This document shows, in pieces, positions 8,066-16,634 of a DNA stretch of 64,000 bases. The stretch is from JAPOUP01 sp965221405. Lineage in GTDB: Bacteria; Pseudomonadota; Alphaproteobacteria; Rhodobacterales; Rhodobacteraceae. The stretch's first letter is position 1; each line of letters begins with the position of its first letter. Under the pieces are notes generated by a model. It did no database searches and was not told the DNA's origin. It saw nothing but the letters and a program-made list of their open reading frames with translations. The position numbers were made by a program, and so were the translations under genes. Location: assembly GCA_965221405.1 (NCBI GenBank), contig CBDCSE010000002.1, positions 558,001 through 622,000 on the forward strand. The letters are read 5' to 3'.

Positions 8066-8699
8066 ATGAACCACCTCTCCACCCCCCCCCCCCCCCCCCC
8101 TTACTCGGCTGACGGCCCGCCCGGCACGTCTCGCCGCCGCCCTGCTGGCCCTGGCCCTCGCGACCACGGCGCAGGCGCAGACCACCTGCAACAGTAGCAT
8201 CTGCACCGTCCGCATAGCCCCGGACCGCCAGGTCGTGGACGGCTGCGGCGAGCACGCCACGCCGGGCCGCATGAAGATCATCTTCGAAAGCACCGACTCC
8301 AGCGTGACGCGGGCGAGCTTTCCGGTCGCCGGTTATTTAATCCAAGCTGCCAGTGAACACCGGCGGCCGTCGGCATTCTCCGACTGGGAGTGGCGGACTC
8401 AGCTCCTGAACGGCAACCGGTGGAGTGACCCCGCCAACAATCGGATCGGCTGGGCCGGCGGCGTGCTCGGCGAGAACATCATCGAGGTGCGCCCCAAGGC
8501 CGGCGCCCATGTCTGGAGCAACCGCAATCCCGCCAACCCCATTCAGGGCCCCGGCGAGCTGGTGGTGCAGACATTTGAGCTGCCCTCTGGAACGACAACT
8601 CCATACCGGGCTTCGGGCGAGGCTTACTTCCTGTTCATGGGCGGCACGGGCTGCGCGCGAGTCGGGCCGGGTGGCGAATTGCTCGGCGGCAACCAGTGA
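8066..8699 (+). pseudogene. Secreted protein of unknown function, switched off-frame by a poly-C tract
   Basis: ATG 8066 has a good ribosome-binding site (GGAGGA), but the 19-C run at 8082-8100 puts it in a frame that stops at 8197. With 18 (or 21) C residues it would read through into a signal peptide (LAAALLALALATTAQAQ) and a mature protein of about 170 residues ending at 8699, 210 residues in total with 18 C. The mature part has three cysteines near its start (TTCNSSICTV, VDGC), a conserved block GENIIEVRPKAGAHVWSNRNP and a C-terminal SGEAYFLFMGGTGCARV. A truncated relative lies at 53304-53587. I do not recognise the family. As written the gene is out of frame; it may be a phase-variable locus rather than a dead gene. 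Confidence 0.72.
8082..8100. repeat. 19-base poly-C tract inside the start of a secreted-protein gene
   Basis: Nineteen uninterrupted C residues begin in codon 6 after ATG 8066, immediately before the signal peptide. Long mononucleotide G/C tracts in 5' coding regions are classic slipped-strand contingency sites in Neisseria, Campylobacter and others, and unusual in alphaproteobacteria. One base fewer restores the frame. Confidence 0.93.
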
Positions 8700-9199
8700 C
8701 GCGGCCGGGACACGCGGCCGCCGGCTGGCCTGGCTGAGACCCCTACCGCGCCGCCCGGGACCCCGGCCTGACCCGGCCTGCGGGGGAGAGGAACCGCCAG
8801 GGGCCGCGCGGCGGCACGGCGCGGGCGCTGGGGGCGGCGTCGCGTGAGCGCCGCAGGATTTGCCCGCGCTGCGGCACATGCGCGATGGAGCGGGCGCACC
8901 GCGACCGGTCAGGACGCGCGGCTTCCGGATTTTCACCGGAAAGTTCCGGACATTCCAGACCGGGCCACTACCGGAAAGTGGAAGGGACCGGTGATCATCG
9001 CCATCGAAGAGGCGCAGCGGCTGCCCCGAGACAGAACCGCCAAGCACACGCTTTTCTGCCAGTTCATGAAAATGGGTGGACGAAACCGTCCCGGCGCGAA
9101 GCTACAGGCAAGGGCCCCGTCAACCATCGCCGGCGCCGAAGGGACTACGGGTTTCTCGGCCATCGGTATCGGAAAGCATATGGTTACGGAAATCTATCA
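8700..9199. other. No supported gene
   Basis: Very GC-rich at its left end. An open frame from 8844 to 9203 encodes an IEEAQRLPRDRTAKHTLF segment that superficially resembles an ATPase Walker B, but there is no Walker A, no ribosome-binding site and no other family feature. I see no RNA gene or terminator here. Confidence 0.5.
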
Positions 9200-9769
9200 C
9201 TAAGGTCCAACCAGTGCGCTCACGATGGCACGCGCATCGGGACCTGACCAGTCCGCGCCTCCCTGGAGACGAGCCACTTCCTCCCCGTGCGCGTCCACGA
9301 TCACGCTTACCGGAAGACCGAAAACTCCCATTTCGCGCGCAAGTGCCTGACCGGTGTCCCTGTAACGGGGTAGCGTCGTGACACCAACACTCTCGAAGAA
9401 CCGACGGATCGCCGCCGGCCGGTCGCGGCCGGTCGCGACGGTGACAACCTGAAAGCGGTCACCGCCGAATTCGCGCTGCAACGCGTCAAGCGCGGGCATT
9501 TCCTCACGGCAGGGTGCGCACCAGGTGGCCCAGAAATTCAGCAGCAGGTGTCGCCCCCTGAACCTTTCAAGCGTCAGTTCCTTTCCGTCCTCATCCAGAA
9601 ACGTGACGCCGGAAACCGGTTTTGGCTCGGCGTGTATGACCAGCCTCCGCATGTCTCCCTGCCGCAGGGTCTCCAGTCCCGAAATGTCGGCCACGCCAGT
9701 TCCGGCCACGCCGGTGTTTGCAGCGAGCGGCAGCGCTATGTAGAGAATGACTCGCTTGATCCAGTCCAT
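9200..9769 (-). CDS. TlpA-type periplasmic thioredoxin-like protein
   Basis: A 189-residue thiol-disulfide reductase of the TlpA/ResA group. An N-terminal hydrophobic segment (ILYIALPLAANTGVAG) exports or anchors it, and the thioredoxin fold carries the redox site WATWCAPC near residue 80 followed by the conserved cis-Pro region GLPVSVIVD. It probably reduces cytochrome c or oxidase cysteines in the periplasm. The ATG at 9769 is preceded by GGGAG; the frame is open further upstream but that part overlaps argH antisense and has no coding character. It is divergent from argH, with the two starts overlapping in a 25-bp region, an arrangement commonly seen for tlpA and argH in Rhodobacterales and relatives. 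Confidence 0.9.
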   Translation of the reverse strand: MDWIKRVILYIALPLAANTGVAGTGVADISGLETLRQGDMRRLVIHAEPKPVSGVTFLDEDGKELTLERFRGRHLLLNFWATWCAPCREEMPALDALQREFGGDRFQVVTVATGRDRPAAIRRFFESVGVTTLPRYRDTGQALAREMGVFGLPVSVIVDAHGEEVARLQGGADWSGPDARAIVSALVGP

Positions 9770-9794
9770 GAAGATGCTCCCGGGAGGGTTGCAG

Positions 9795-11189
9795 ATGTCC
9801 AAAGATACCCCGAACGCAATGTGGGGCGGCAGGTTTTCGGAAGGTCCCGACGCGGTCATGGGGGCGATAAACACTTCGATCGGATTCGACCGGCGACTTG
9901 CCGGCCATGACATACGTGGCTCCCGCGCCCACGCCGCGATGCTCGCCGCACGGGGCATAATCCCGCATAGCGACGCGCAGGCGATCCGGGAAGGCCTGCT
10001 CACGGTCTTGTCAGAAATCGAAAGCGGTGACTTCACCTTCTCGGCGGCTCTGGAAGACATCCACATGAATGTTGAGAGTCGGCTGAGGGAAATCATAGGA
10101 GGAGAACGGGCGGGGCGACTGCATACCGCCCGCTCGCGTAACGACCAGGTGGCCACCGACTTCCGGATGTGGGTGCGCGATCAGCTGGACGCGCTGGAGA
10201 GTGCACTCACCGGCCTGTCGCTTGCCCTGGTCTCGCAGGCCGAGGCGGGTGTCGACTGGGTGATGCCTGGCTTCACCCATCTCCAGGTCGCACAGCCGGT
10301 CACGTGGGGCCATCATATGCTGGCTTATGTCGAGATGTTCGCCCGGGACATGGGACGGTTCGCGGACGCGCGTAAGCGGATGAACGAATGCCCTCTTGGC
10401 GCGGCTGCCCTTGCGGGCACCTCCTTTCCCATTGACAGGAAAATGACGGCCGAGGCGCTGGGATTTGACCGGCCCAGCGCCAACTCCATCGACGCGGTCA
10501 GCGACAGGGATTTCGCGCTGGAATTCCTTTCGGCGGCATCGATCTGCGCGGTGCATCTCTCGCGTCTGGCCGAGGAGCTGGTGATCTGGTCCACGGCCCA
10601 GTTCCGCTTCGTGCAGATGTCGGACCGGTTCTCGACGGGCTCGTCAATCATGCCACAGAAGAAAAACCCCGACGCAGCCGAACTGGTCCGCGCGAAATCC
10701 GGACGCGTGCTTGGGGCAACGGTTTCCCTGTTCACCGTGATGAAGGGCCTTCCACTGACCTATTCGAAAGACATGCAGGAGGACAAGGAACAGGTCTTCG
10801 ACGCGGCCGACTCGCTTATGCTCGCGATCGCGGCGATGGAGGGAATAGTGCGGGATATGAGCGTGAATGTGGTCGAACTGGAAGCCGCGGCGGCGGTCGG
10901 CCATTCCACCGCGACCGACCTCGCCGACTGGTTGGTCCGCGAGCGGGGCCTGCCGTTCCGGGACGCCCATCGCGTCACCGGTGCACTTGTGGCACTCGCC
11001 GAATCAAAACGATGTGGCCTGCGGGATCTTTCGGTCGAGGAGATGATGTCGGTATACGCAGATATTGACGAAGGTATCTTCGACGTATTGGAACCCCGAA
11101 TGTCCGTGGCCAGCAGAACGAGCCTCGGCGGCACGGCACCCGAGCGGGTGCGGGAGGAGATCATGCGGTGGAAAGAGATTCTGGCATGA
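9795..11189 (+). CDS. argH: Argininosuccinate lyase
   Basis: A 464-residue cytoplasmic enzyme that splits argininosuccinate into arginine and fumarate, the last step of arginine synthesis. The fumarase/aspartase-superfamily signature GSSIMPQKKNPD with its catalytic serine loop is near residue 285, and the active-site segments HTARSRND and TGFTHLQ-like PGFTHLQVAQP are present. The ATG at 9795 is preferred over an upstream in-frame ATG at 9747 because GGGAGGG lies just before it and the N-terminus then begins with the family-typical MWGGRFSEGP shortly after. It overlaps the downstream lipoprotein gene by 4 bp (ATGA). Confidence 0.97.
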   Translation: MSKDTPNAMWGGRFSEGPDAVMGAINTSIGFDRRLAGHDIRGSRAHAAMLAARGIIPHSDAQAIREGLLTVLSEIESGDFTFSAALEDIHMNVESRLREIIGGERAGRLHTARSRNDQVATDFRMWVRDQLDALESALTGLSLALVSQAEAGVDWVMPGFTHLQVAQPVTWGHHMLAYVEMFARDMGRFADARKRMNECPLGAAALAGTSFPIDRKMTAEALGFDRPSANSIDAVSDRDFALEFLSAASICAVHLSRLAEELVIWSTAQFRFVQMSDRFSTGSSIMPQKKNPDAAELVRAKSGRVLGATVSLFTVMKGLPLTYSKDMQEDKEQVFDAADSLMLAIAAMEGIVRDMSVNVVELEAAAAVGHSTATDLADWLVRERGLPFRDAHRVTGALVALAESKRCGLRDLSVEEMMSVYADIDEGIFDVLEPRMSVASRTSLGGTAPERVREEIMRWKEILA

Positions 11190-11407
11190 GGGCGTTGGTC
11201 ACATGTGCCCTGTCCGCGCTAATCCTATGCTCATGCGGAGCCGATGGTCCTCCGGTACCCGTGCGCTCGGGCGACGTAGCGGCCATAGCGCCCCATGACG
11301 GCGCAGGCGGCGCGGAGCTTCCGGCCCGAAGATGGATCGGGCCGATACCACCCGGGACTTCTCCCGGCACCGGGTCCCCCACGTGTGCTGAATTGCGGTC
11401 GGTGTAA
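11186..11407 (+). CDS. Small lipoprotein downstream of argH (LptM-like)
   Basis: A 73-residue protein with a lipoprotein-type signal: MRALVTCALSALILCSCG, where the second cysteine is the likely lipidated residue, followed by a proline- and glycine-rich tail (ADGPPVPV). Its ATG overlaps the argH stop as ATGA. In many Proteobacteria a tiny lipoprotein of the LptM/YifL group sits between argH and lysA, and this gene has the right size, place and sequence character. LysA is absent here: the SnoaL operon follows in the opposite direction 45 bp on. The function proposed for LptM elsewhere is to assist maturation of the LPS translocon LptDE. Confidence 0.65.
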   Translation: MRALVTCALSALILCSCGADGPPVPVRSGDVAAIAPHDGAGGAELPARRWIGPIPPGTSPGTGSPTCAELRSV

Positions 11408-11452
11408 GGGCGCATATGGCCGGTCCACGAGGTCACTCGGTTCCGATGGCCA

Positions 11453-12475
11453 TTACAGGATCCCGTCATCTGCACGAAATCCTGTCATCCGACCCAGAAC
11501 ATCGAGGCCCTGTTGGTTCCAGAAGTGCAGTAAGTCGATGAAGACCCAGTTTTCGGTGAGCCTGTCGGCCTCGCGCCGGTACATGTCGATCACGCGCATG
11601 TCGGATTCCTGGCTGTTGGCCGGCATCCCCATGAAACCACCCCCATGGCTGAGCGTCAGGTTCGGCCAGCCGAAGAAGCCGCCGAAATGGCCTTCTGAAA
11701 TGCTTGCGATGTGCGCGTTGAACCGTCGCGTGCCGAAGGCTTTTCGGAACGGTCCCGAATGTTGACGGGCGTAACGCGGTATCGTGTAGGTCGCGCCGAT
11801 GCCGGCAGGTCCCCACCAGATCATATCCTCGTTCCAGCTGCGGCGAAGCTCCTCGACCAAAGGCTCCGTTCGTCCGCCGCTCCAGCCGGCGATGTCCTGG
11901 ATCATCGCGTCAATGGCGGCCTGGGTGGCCTCACCCTCCTCCGGTGGCTGCGGGTCGAAGAGCAGACCGTTATGGGTCATCGGGCCCGGCTGGATCAAGT
12001 GCGCACCGGTCTGCGGAGGGAATGGATCCATACCGGCCTGGATCATCAGATGCGGAATGTCGAAAAACATCGCGGTCTCGGCGATATGGTCTCCGTCCAC
12101 CCGGTGGAATGCGGCGTATCTGAGCATCGCGATTTTTTCCGTGGCCCCAATCCCGAGCCACGCGGAGTCAAGAAGTCCCATCAGGTGGCCCATGGTTCCG
12201 ACCCATACGGTCTGGCCGTCGTCGATCCGGTTATGGCCCGCGAAAAACAGGTCAAGACGCCGTTGCATCGAGGTGAGCGCGACTTTGAGTGGCGCCCAGA
12301 ACCTTTCGGCCACCGGTTCCGGTCCACGGATTTCACCGAAAGGATGGAACCCTTTCCATATAAGGTCCCGGGCGCAATGGTCCGTCATGACCCGGGCGCA
12401 GTTGTCCGGGGCCGCCCTGTCGAGCGAATCGTAGAACATCCGGACGACGGATTTGGCGTCCTGAAGATCGGTCAT
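11453..12475 (-). CDS. SnoaL/NTF2-like protein, double domain (copy 3 of operon)
   Basis: A 340-residue protein built of two SnoaL-like (NTF2-fold) halves, roughly residues 1-160 and 185-330, as shown by repeated DLIWKGFHPF / DMIWWGPAGIG and a late RVIDMYRREADRLTENWVFID. SnoaL-type proteins bind small hydrophobic substrates and act as cyclases, hydrolases or isomerases, but many have unknown activity. It is similar along its length to the protein encoded just upstream (12472-13473) and overlaps it by 4 bp, so the pair arose by tandem duplication. Last gene of the ABC operon starting at 17879; probably acts on the imported compound. Confidence 0.82.
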   Translation of the reverse strand: MTDLQDAKSVVRMFYDSLDRAAPDNCARVMTDHCARDLIWKGFHPFGEIRGPEPVAERFWAPLKVALTSMQRRLDLFFAGHNRIDDGQTVWVGTMGHLMGLLDSAWLGIGATEKIAMLRYAAFHRVDGDHIAETAMFFDIPHLMIQAGMDPFPPQTGAHLIQPGPMTHNGLLFDPQPPEEGEATQAAIDAMIQDIAGWSGGRTEPLVEELRRSWNEDMIWWGPAGIGATYTIPRYARQHSGPFRKAFGTRRFNAHIASISEGHFGGFFGWPNLTLSHGGGFMGMPANSQESDMRVIDMYRREADRLTENWVFIDLLHFWNQQGLDVLGRMTGFRADDGIL

Positions 12476-13473
12476 GTGCGCGGGACTTCCCGAAGCCGCC
12501 CGAGAACGTCGAGTCCCTGCATGGCGAAGAAATGCGGTAGATCGATGAATATCCAGTTCTCGGCGAGCCTGTCCCCGTCACGCCGGTAGAGGTCGACAAT
12601 CCTCATGTCGCCCGGACGGTCGCTGGCGGGCATGCCCATGAAACCACCGGTGGCGCGCATGGTCATGCTCGGCCAGCCGAAGAAGCCGCCGAAACAACCC
12701 TCGGCGAGCCGCGTGACATGGCCATTGTGCCGAATGAACTCAAGCCCCGCCTCGAACGGTTCGGTGTGGCCGCGCTGGTATCCCTTCAGGAAGGCGCTGG
12801 TGCCGATCCCGCCGGGCCCGAACCAGCACATATCGGGAACCCACCACCGCTCGAGGTGATTGATCGGTGATCTCGCGCCGAGCGCCACGAGTTCGTCGAT
12901 CATTCCCGCGATCAGTTCCATGGTTTTCCGGCCCTCAGCCGGATCCTGTGGATCATGGAGCAGCCCGTCATGGGTGCGCGGGCCCGGGGTCAGGACCGCC
13001 GCACCGGTCTGCGGCGGAAACGGTCGCAGGCCTGTCTGGTGCATAAGCGAGACGAGATCGGTAAAGCAGGCCGTTTCGGCTATCCGGCCGCTCTCGATGC
13101 GATGGAAGTCCACGTATCGCAGAAACGCGATCCGGCGGCTTGGCGGCAGCCCGAGGAAGTCACCGTCCCAGAGACCCATGAGGTGGCCCATCTGGACAAC
13201 CCAGAGACCGGAGGCCGCGGTCCGGCTCTCTCCGGCGAAAAAGATGTCGGGCCGGCGCTGGAGCGGACCCATGGCGCGTTTCAGCGGCACCAGGAAAGTC
13301 GCGGCAACCGCGTCCGCGCCCGTCCGCTCATCGAACGGGTGCGTTCCGCGCCACAGAATATCCGGAGCCGTATGGCGGGCAAAGGCTGCGGCTGCCCCGT
13401 CCGGTCCGGCGGCATCGATAGCCTGATAGTGATCGATCACCAGACGCTTCGCCACCTGAAGGGAATCAGTCAT
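12472..13473 (-). CDS. SnoaL/NTF2-like protein, double domain (copy 2 of operon)
   Basis: A 333-residue paralogue of the neighbouring 340-residue protein. Shared landmarks include GTHPFDERTG, GHLMGLWDGDFLG, RPFPPQTGAAVLTPGPRTHDGLLHDPQ, CFGGFFGWPSMTM and DRLAENWIFIDLPHF. Two NTF2-like folds are expected. No signal peptide, so it is cytoplasmic. It overlaps the upstream gene by 8 bp and the downstream gene by 4 bp, which marks a translationally coupled run. The reaction is not known; the position after the permeases argues for a catabolic role on the transported substrate. Confidence 0.82.
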   Translation of the reverse strand: MTDSLQVAKRLVIDHYQAIDAAGPDGAAAAFARHTAPDILWRGTHPFDERTGADAVAATFLVPLKRAMGPLQRRPDIFFAGESRTAASGLWVVQMGHLMGLWDGDFLGLPPSRRIAFLRYVDFHRIESGRIAETACFTDLVSLMHQTGLRPFPPQTGAAVLTPGPRTHDGLLHDPQDPAEGRKTMELIAGMIDELVALGARSPINHLERWWVPDMCWFGPGGIGTSAFLKGYQRGHTEPFEAGLEFIRHNGHVTRLAEGCFGGFFGWPSMTMRATGGFMGMPASDRPGDMRIVDLYRRDGDRLAENWIFIDLPHFFAMQGLDVLGRLREVPRT

Positions 13474-14605
13474 TGCCCATCCCCGCGATCCGCATCATCA
13501 CGTCAAACTCGTTGAACAGTTGCCATTCCCGAACGATCCTTTCGTTTTCGACCCGCCATTGCGTGATACCCCAGATCTGGCAGTCGATGCCGGTAGGATC
13601 CCGATAGAGCGTTCCGCCCGTATGTGTCCCCTCGGCGCTCCAGCGCGTGCTGATCAACCATCCGTCATCCGGATTGCCCATCCAATAGACCTCATCGACC
13701 TGCAGCGCCAGGTCAGGGAACGCCGAGCGCAGTTCAGCCACGTAGGCGCGGTATGCTTCGGTCCCGACGGACTTTCGGTCGGTTGTCCCTTCGAACCGGA
13801 AGTCGTTTACGTAATGCGCCTCAACCGCCGGGCGATCACCGTTCCAGATGCTGTCGTGGACGTCGCGGGTGAAGGCATCTGGGTCAAAGCCATCGACCGG
13901 CTCGGTTTCCCGCAAAGGTCGGGCGGGTGCCGCGGCGGCGCGCAACCCCTCCCAGATTTCCTGGCTCCGAGGCCATCCCGGCGGAGGGTCGGCCGCGAGC
14001 CTCGCGGCTTCGTCCCAGATGTCGCGGCCGAGCTGCTTCAGCATCGCGGACGTGTTGTAGAGTACATGCTCGAGGAAGATATCGTTCCCGAGCGCCACGC
14101 AGTTGGCTATCGCGAGGACATTCACGCGGGCTCCTCCCGGAGGCCCGTAACGGCTCGGCCCGGTGTTGGTTCCGGCGATTCTGGTCAGGTGCGATGTATG
14201 AAAGCCCACCTTGTCGTCACCTGCCCAGATCACCTCTTCCGCGTCGAGGACTATGTCGGGAAAGGCACGTGTCGTATGCTGCGTGTCCGAGATGATCCTG
14301 ACATTACCTGACTGCAGTCCATAATCGTCGTAAACCATTGAATTGGGCGAATAGCAGGCACCTATGTAGTCAATGTCGCGCGGCGCGTCGCGATGATCGG
14401 CGCTTTCCCAGATCCTATGGGTGATCCTGACGATATAGTCGACAATGTTTCGGTAGCCGTCGAAGCCGCGGAGGCTCTGGGCGGGACCGCGGTCCTCCGG
14501 TATGCGCACTTTCCGTCCATAGGTGTAGCGCCCGAGCGAAATGTCATGGTCGGTGGGCATGTGCCGGCGGGCAAGGGGTGTGGCCGGGTGATGGTCGCGT
14601 GACAT
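13466..14605 (-). CDS. SnoaL/NTF2-like protein, double domain (copy 1 of operon)
   Basis: A 379-residue protein with two SnoaL-like halves: an N-terminal one containing DIDYIGACYSPNSMVYDDYG and AFPDIVLDAEEVIWAGDDKV, and a C-terminal one with HDSIWNGDRPAVEAHYVNDF, FPDLALQVDEVYWMG and EWQLFNEFDVM. It is more distant from the two downstream paralogues, which lack its extended N-terminus. The ATG at 14605 has AGGA eleven bases upstream; the frame is open for a further 500 bp but that portion is antisense-like shadow of the permease. Five bases separate it from the permease gene. Function unknown, presumably on the imported compound. Confidence 0.8.
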   Translation of the reverse strand: MSRDHHPATPLARRHMPTDHDISLGRYTYGRKVRIPEDRGPAQSLRGFDGYRNIVDYIVRITHRIWESADHRDAPRDIDYIGACYSPNSMVYDDYGLQSGNVRIISDTQHTTRAFPDIVLDAEEVIWAGDDKVGFHTSHLTRIAGTNTGPSRYGPPGGARVNVLAIANCVALGNDIFLEHVLYNTSAMLKQLGRDIWDEAARLAADPPPGWPRSQEIWEGLRAAAAPARPLRETEPVDGFDPDAFTRDVHDSIWNGDRPAVEAHYVNDFRFEGTTDRKSVGTEAYRAYVAELRSAFPDLALQVDEVYWMGNPDDGWLISTRWSAEGTHTGGTLYRDPTGIDCQIWGITQWRVENERIVREWQLFNEFDVMMRIAGMGND

Positions 14606-14610
14606 CGTGT

Positions 14611-15492
14611 CTATCCTTTCACCGCTCCCGCAGTCAGGCCGCTGACGATCTGCCGCTGGAAAAAAAGGACGAGGAAAAACAGCGGCACTATGGCCGAGAC
14701 CACCGCGGCGACCGCGAACATGACCTGGCCCTGCTGGCGGACGGTTCCAAGAAAGCCTGCGATGGTGGGTACCATGGTCTGGTTTTCCTGACTGAGCAGC
14801 ATCGAGGTCACGGCAAAGTCGTTGTATGCGAGCAGGAAGCTGAACAGGCCGGTGGTTATGACCCCCGGCCACATCACCGGGATGATCACGTGGCGGAACG
14901 CCTGCAGCCGGGTGCATCCGTCGACCATCGCGCTTTCGTCCATATCCTTGGGTATGTTCAGGAAGAACGAATGCAGCATCCAAAGGGTGAAGGGCTGGTT
15001 GATCGCGACGAGAACGATGATCGCGGTGGACAGATGGCCCCAGAGACCCCACTGGAAGAACGGCAGCAGATAGCCCGAAACCAGCGTTATGTGCGGCATC
15101 GCCCGGCAAACGAGTGCGGCCATCAGAAGCCAGAACGCATAGCGGAAGCCCGAGCGGGCCAGGGCATAGCCGCCGAGGGTGCCGAAGGTCAGCGAGATGA
15201 TCACGGTGCAGGCAACGACAACCAGGGTATTGAGCGCGTTTCTCCAGAAACTCTCCTGAACCCAGGCGCCGAAATAACCGTCTCCGGTGAAGGCGTCGCC
15301 CGTCTCGATCACGGTCCGCACGCCGTATATGGCGTAGCGCCAGTCAGCTTTCGAGAAAAAGTCGCTCTCGACCTTGAAGGAGCCCCAGACCGTCCAGACA
15401 AAGGGCCCCGCCGCGATCATCAGCCAAAACGCGACGAAAGCCGTAGCGAGGAAGGCGAGACCGGCCGGGCGGCGCCGTGCAGCGGATGCCAT
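14611..15492 (-). CDS. Carbohydrate ABC transporter permease (MalG type), second operon
   Basis: A 293-residue membrane protein with about six spans and the ATPase-docking loop MDESAMVDGCTRLQAFRHV near residue 190. The C-terminus ends in the family-typical GLTAGAVKG. It forms the channel with the permease encoded 3 bp upstream. No ATPase gene follows; SnoaL-like genes do. The MalK-type ATPase at 1760-2809, whose own permease ends in a closely similar GLTMGAVKG, is a candidate partner. Confidence 0.92.
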   Translation of the reverse strand: MASAARRRPAGLAFLATAFVAFWLMIAAGPFVWTVWGSFKVESDFFSKADWRYAIYGVRTVIETGDAFTGDGYFGAWVQESFWRNALNTLVVVACTVIISLTFGTLGGYALARSGFRYAFWLLMAALVCRAMPHITLVSGYLLPFFQWGLWGHLSTAIIVLVAINQPFTLWMLHSFFLNIPKDMDESAMVDGCTRLQAFRHVIIPVMWPGVITTGLFSFLLAYNDFAVTSMLLSQENQTMVPTIAGFLGTVRQQGQVMFAVAAVVSAIVPLFFLVLFFQRQIVSGLTAGAVKG

Positions 15493-15495
15493 GGT

Positions 15496-16527
15496 TCACC
15501 GAACCTTTCTGTTGAAGTCGCGCCAGGTGCGGACCAGTACCGGAGACAGCAGGATCACGACCCCGAAAATGGTCAACATCGAGGTCGCCGCCGCGCTACC
15601 GAACAGCTGCACGTCTCCGCTGCGCAGGTCGTTGAAGATGATCCACGAAAGCGAGGTTGCCTTCGCGGATGCGGAGAATCCCACGATTGGTTCGAAAACC
15701 CGGAAATTATCCATCAGCTGCATGAGTGTGATGAAGACGACGAGCGGCATCATGTAGGGTACCACGACATGGCGTACCCGCTGCCAGCGCGAGGCGCCAT
15801 CGATCTGCGCGGCCTCCAGTGTCTCGGTCGGAACCGTCTGAAGGCCGGCGTAGAAGACGATGAAGCTGAATGGCGCCGAATGCCAGATTCCGTAGACGAT
15901 CAGCATTATCCAGGTGAGCGAGTGGGATGCCTTCAGTGACAGTTGGTCGTTATCGAAGATCAGCTGCAACGTCGCGCCAATGATTCCGTCGGCGTCGACC
16001 ATCCAGAACAGGATGAGCGAACCGATGAGCGGTGTGACGATCATTGGCAGGAGCGAAACGAAAATCGTCGGACCCTTCACGATTCGGGGAAGGGCGTTCA
16101 CGCCGAGGGCGATCGCCAGACCGAGAGCGATCACGAAGGGTGTCACGACCGCGGTATAGGTGAGCGTGAAGGCCAGCGCCTTGTAGAAAGGCAGGTTCAT
16201 TAACCTGGATCCGAATTCGCTGAAACCAGACGACTCCCGCCATGCTTCCGCGACCTCGGCGAAGGCGAGGTGGCTGCGGTTGGTGTAGGTACCGAGTCCA
16301 TTGAAACGACCCAGCGGACGTTCCGCGCGCAGCGCCGCCGTCGCCTCCCGGTCAACGGCCAGCGACGTTTCGCACTTGAAGGGAGTACAGTTCTCCACCT
16401 CGATCATCACCTGGTCGTGCTCGACGAAAAGGGACTGCAGCGCTGTTGATACGACCGGTAGCGCAATGAACAGTGACATCGCGGCGAGCGAGGGAAGTAT
16501 GAACCAGAAAAAGGTTCTGTGCTTCAC
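15496..16527 (-). CDS. Carbohydrate ABC transporter permease (MalF type), second operon
   Basis: A 343-residue permease with an N-terminal membrane span, a sizeable periplasmic loop of about 80 residues that contains a pair of cysteines (ENCTPFKCE), and five further spans. The EAA-like loop TLEAAQIDGASRWQRVRHV is near residue 245. It follows the binding-protein gene after a 107-bp gap that holds a stable hairpin, the same arrangement as in the first operon. Confidence 0.92.
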   Translation of the reverse strand: MKHRTFFWFILPSLAAMSLFIALPVVSTALQSLFVEHDQVMIEVENCTPFKCETSLAVDREATAALRAERPLGRFNGLGTYTNRSHLAFAEVAEAWRESSGFSEFGSRLMNLPFYKALAFTLTYTAVVTPFVIALGLAIALGVNALPRIVKGPTIFVSLLPMIVTPLIGSLILFWMVDADGIIGATLQLIFDNDQLSLKASHSLTWIMLIVYGIWHSAPFSFIVFYAGLQTVPTETLEAAQIDGASRWQRVRHVVVPYMMPLVVFITLMQLMDNFRVFEPIVGFSASAKATSLSWIIFNDLRSGDVQLFGSAAATSMLTIFGVVILLSPVLVRTWRDFNRKVR

Positions 16528-16548
16528 AATGGTGACCTGTCCATCAGG

Positions 16549-16574
16549 CTCCGCGGGTTTGGTGTCCCGCGGAG
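16549..16574 (-). terminator. Intra-operon hairpin after the second binding-protein gene
   Basis: Perfect 9-bp stem CTCCGCGGG / CCCGCGGAG with an 8-base loop and no T-run, between the binding-protein stop (16635) and the permease start (16527). Likely an mRNA-stabilising or partial-termination element that biases expression toward the binding protein. Confidence 0.55.
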
Positions 16575-16634
16575 TGGTTTCACGTAAGCGGGGCCGGGTT
16601 TCCGGCCACGATGACTCGGTCTTCAGGCATTGAC

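Noticed and set aside
8844..9203. Open frame with an IEEAQRL segment like an ATPase Walker B
   Set aside because: No Walker A, no ribosome-binding site, no consistent family match.
9770..10156. Upstream extension of the TlpA-like frame
   Set aside because: Antisense to argH, with shadow-type composition; the signal peptide begins at 9769.
14606..15109. Long upstream extension of the SnoaL frame
   Set aside because: It overlaps the permease gene in another frame, is rich in Arg/His/Pro as shadows are, and lacks a start with a ribosome-binding site.
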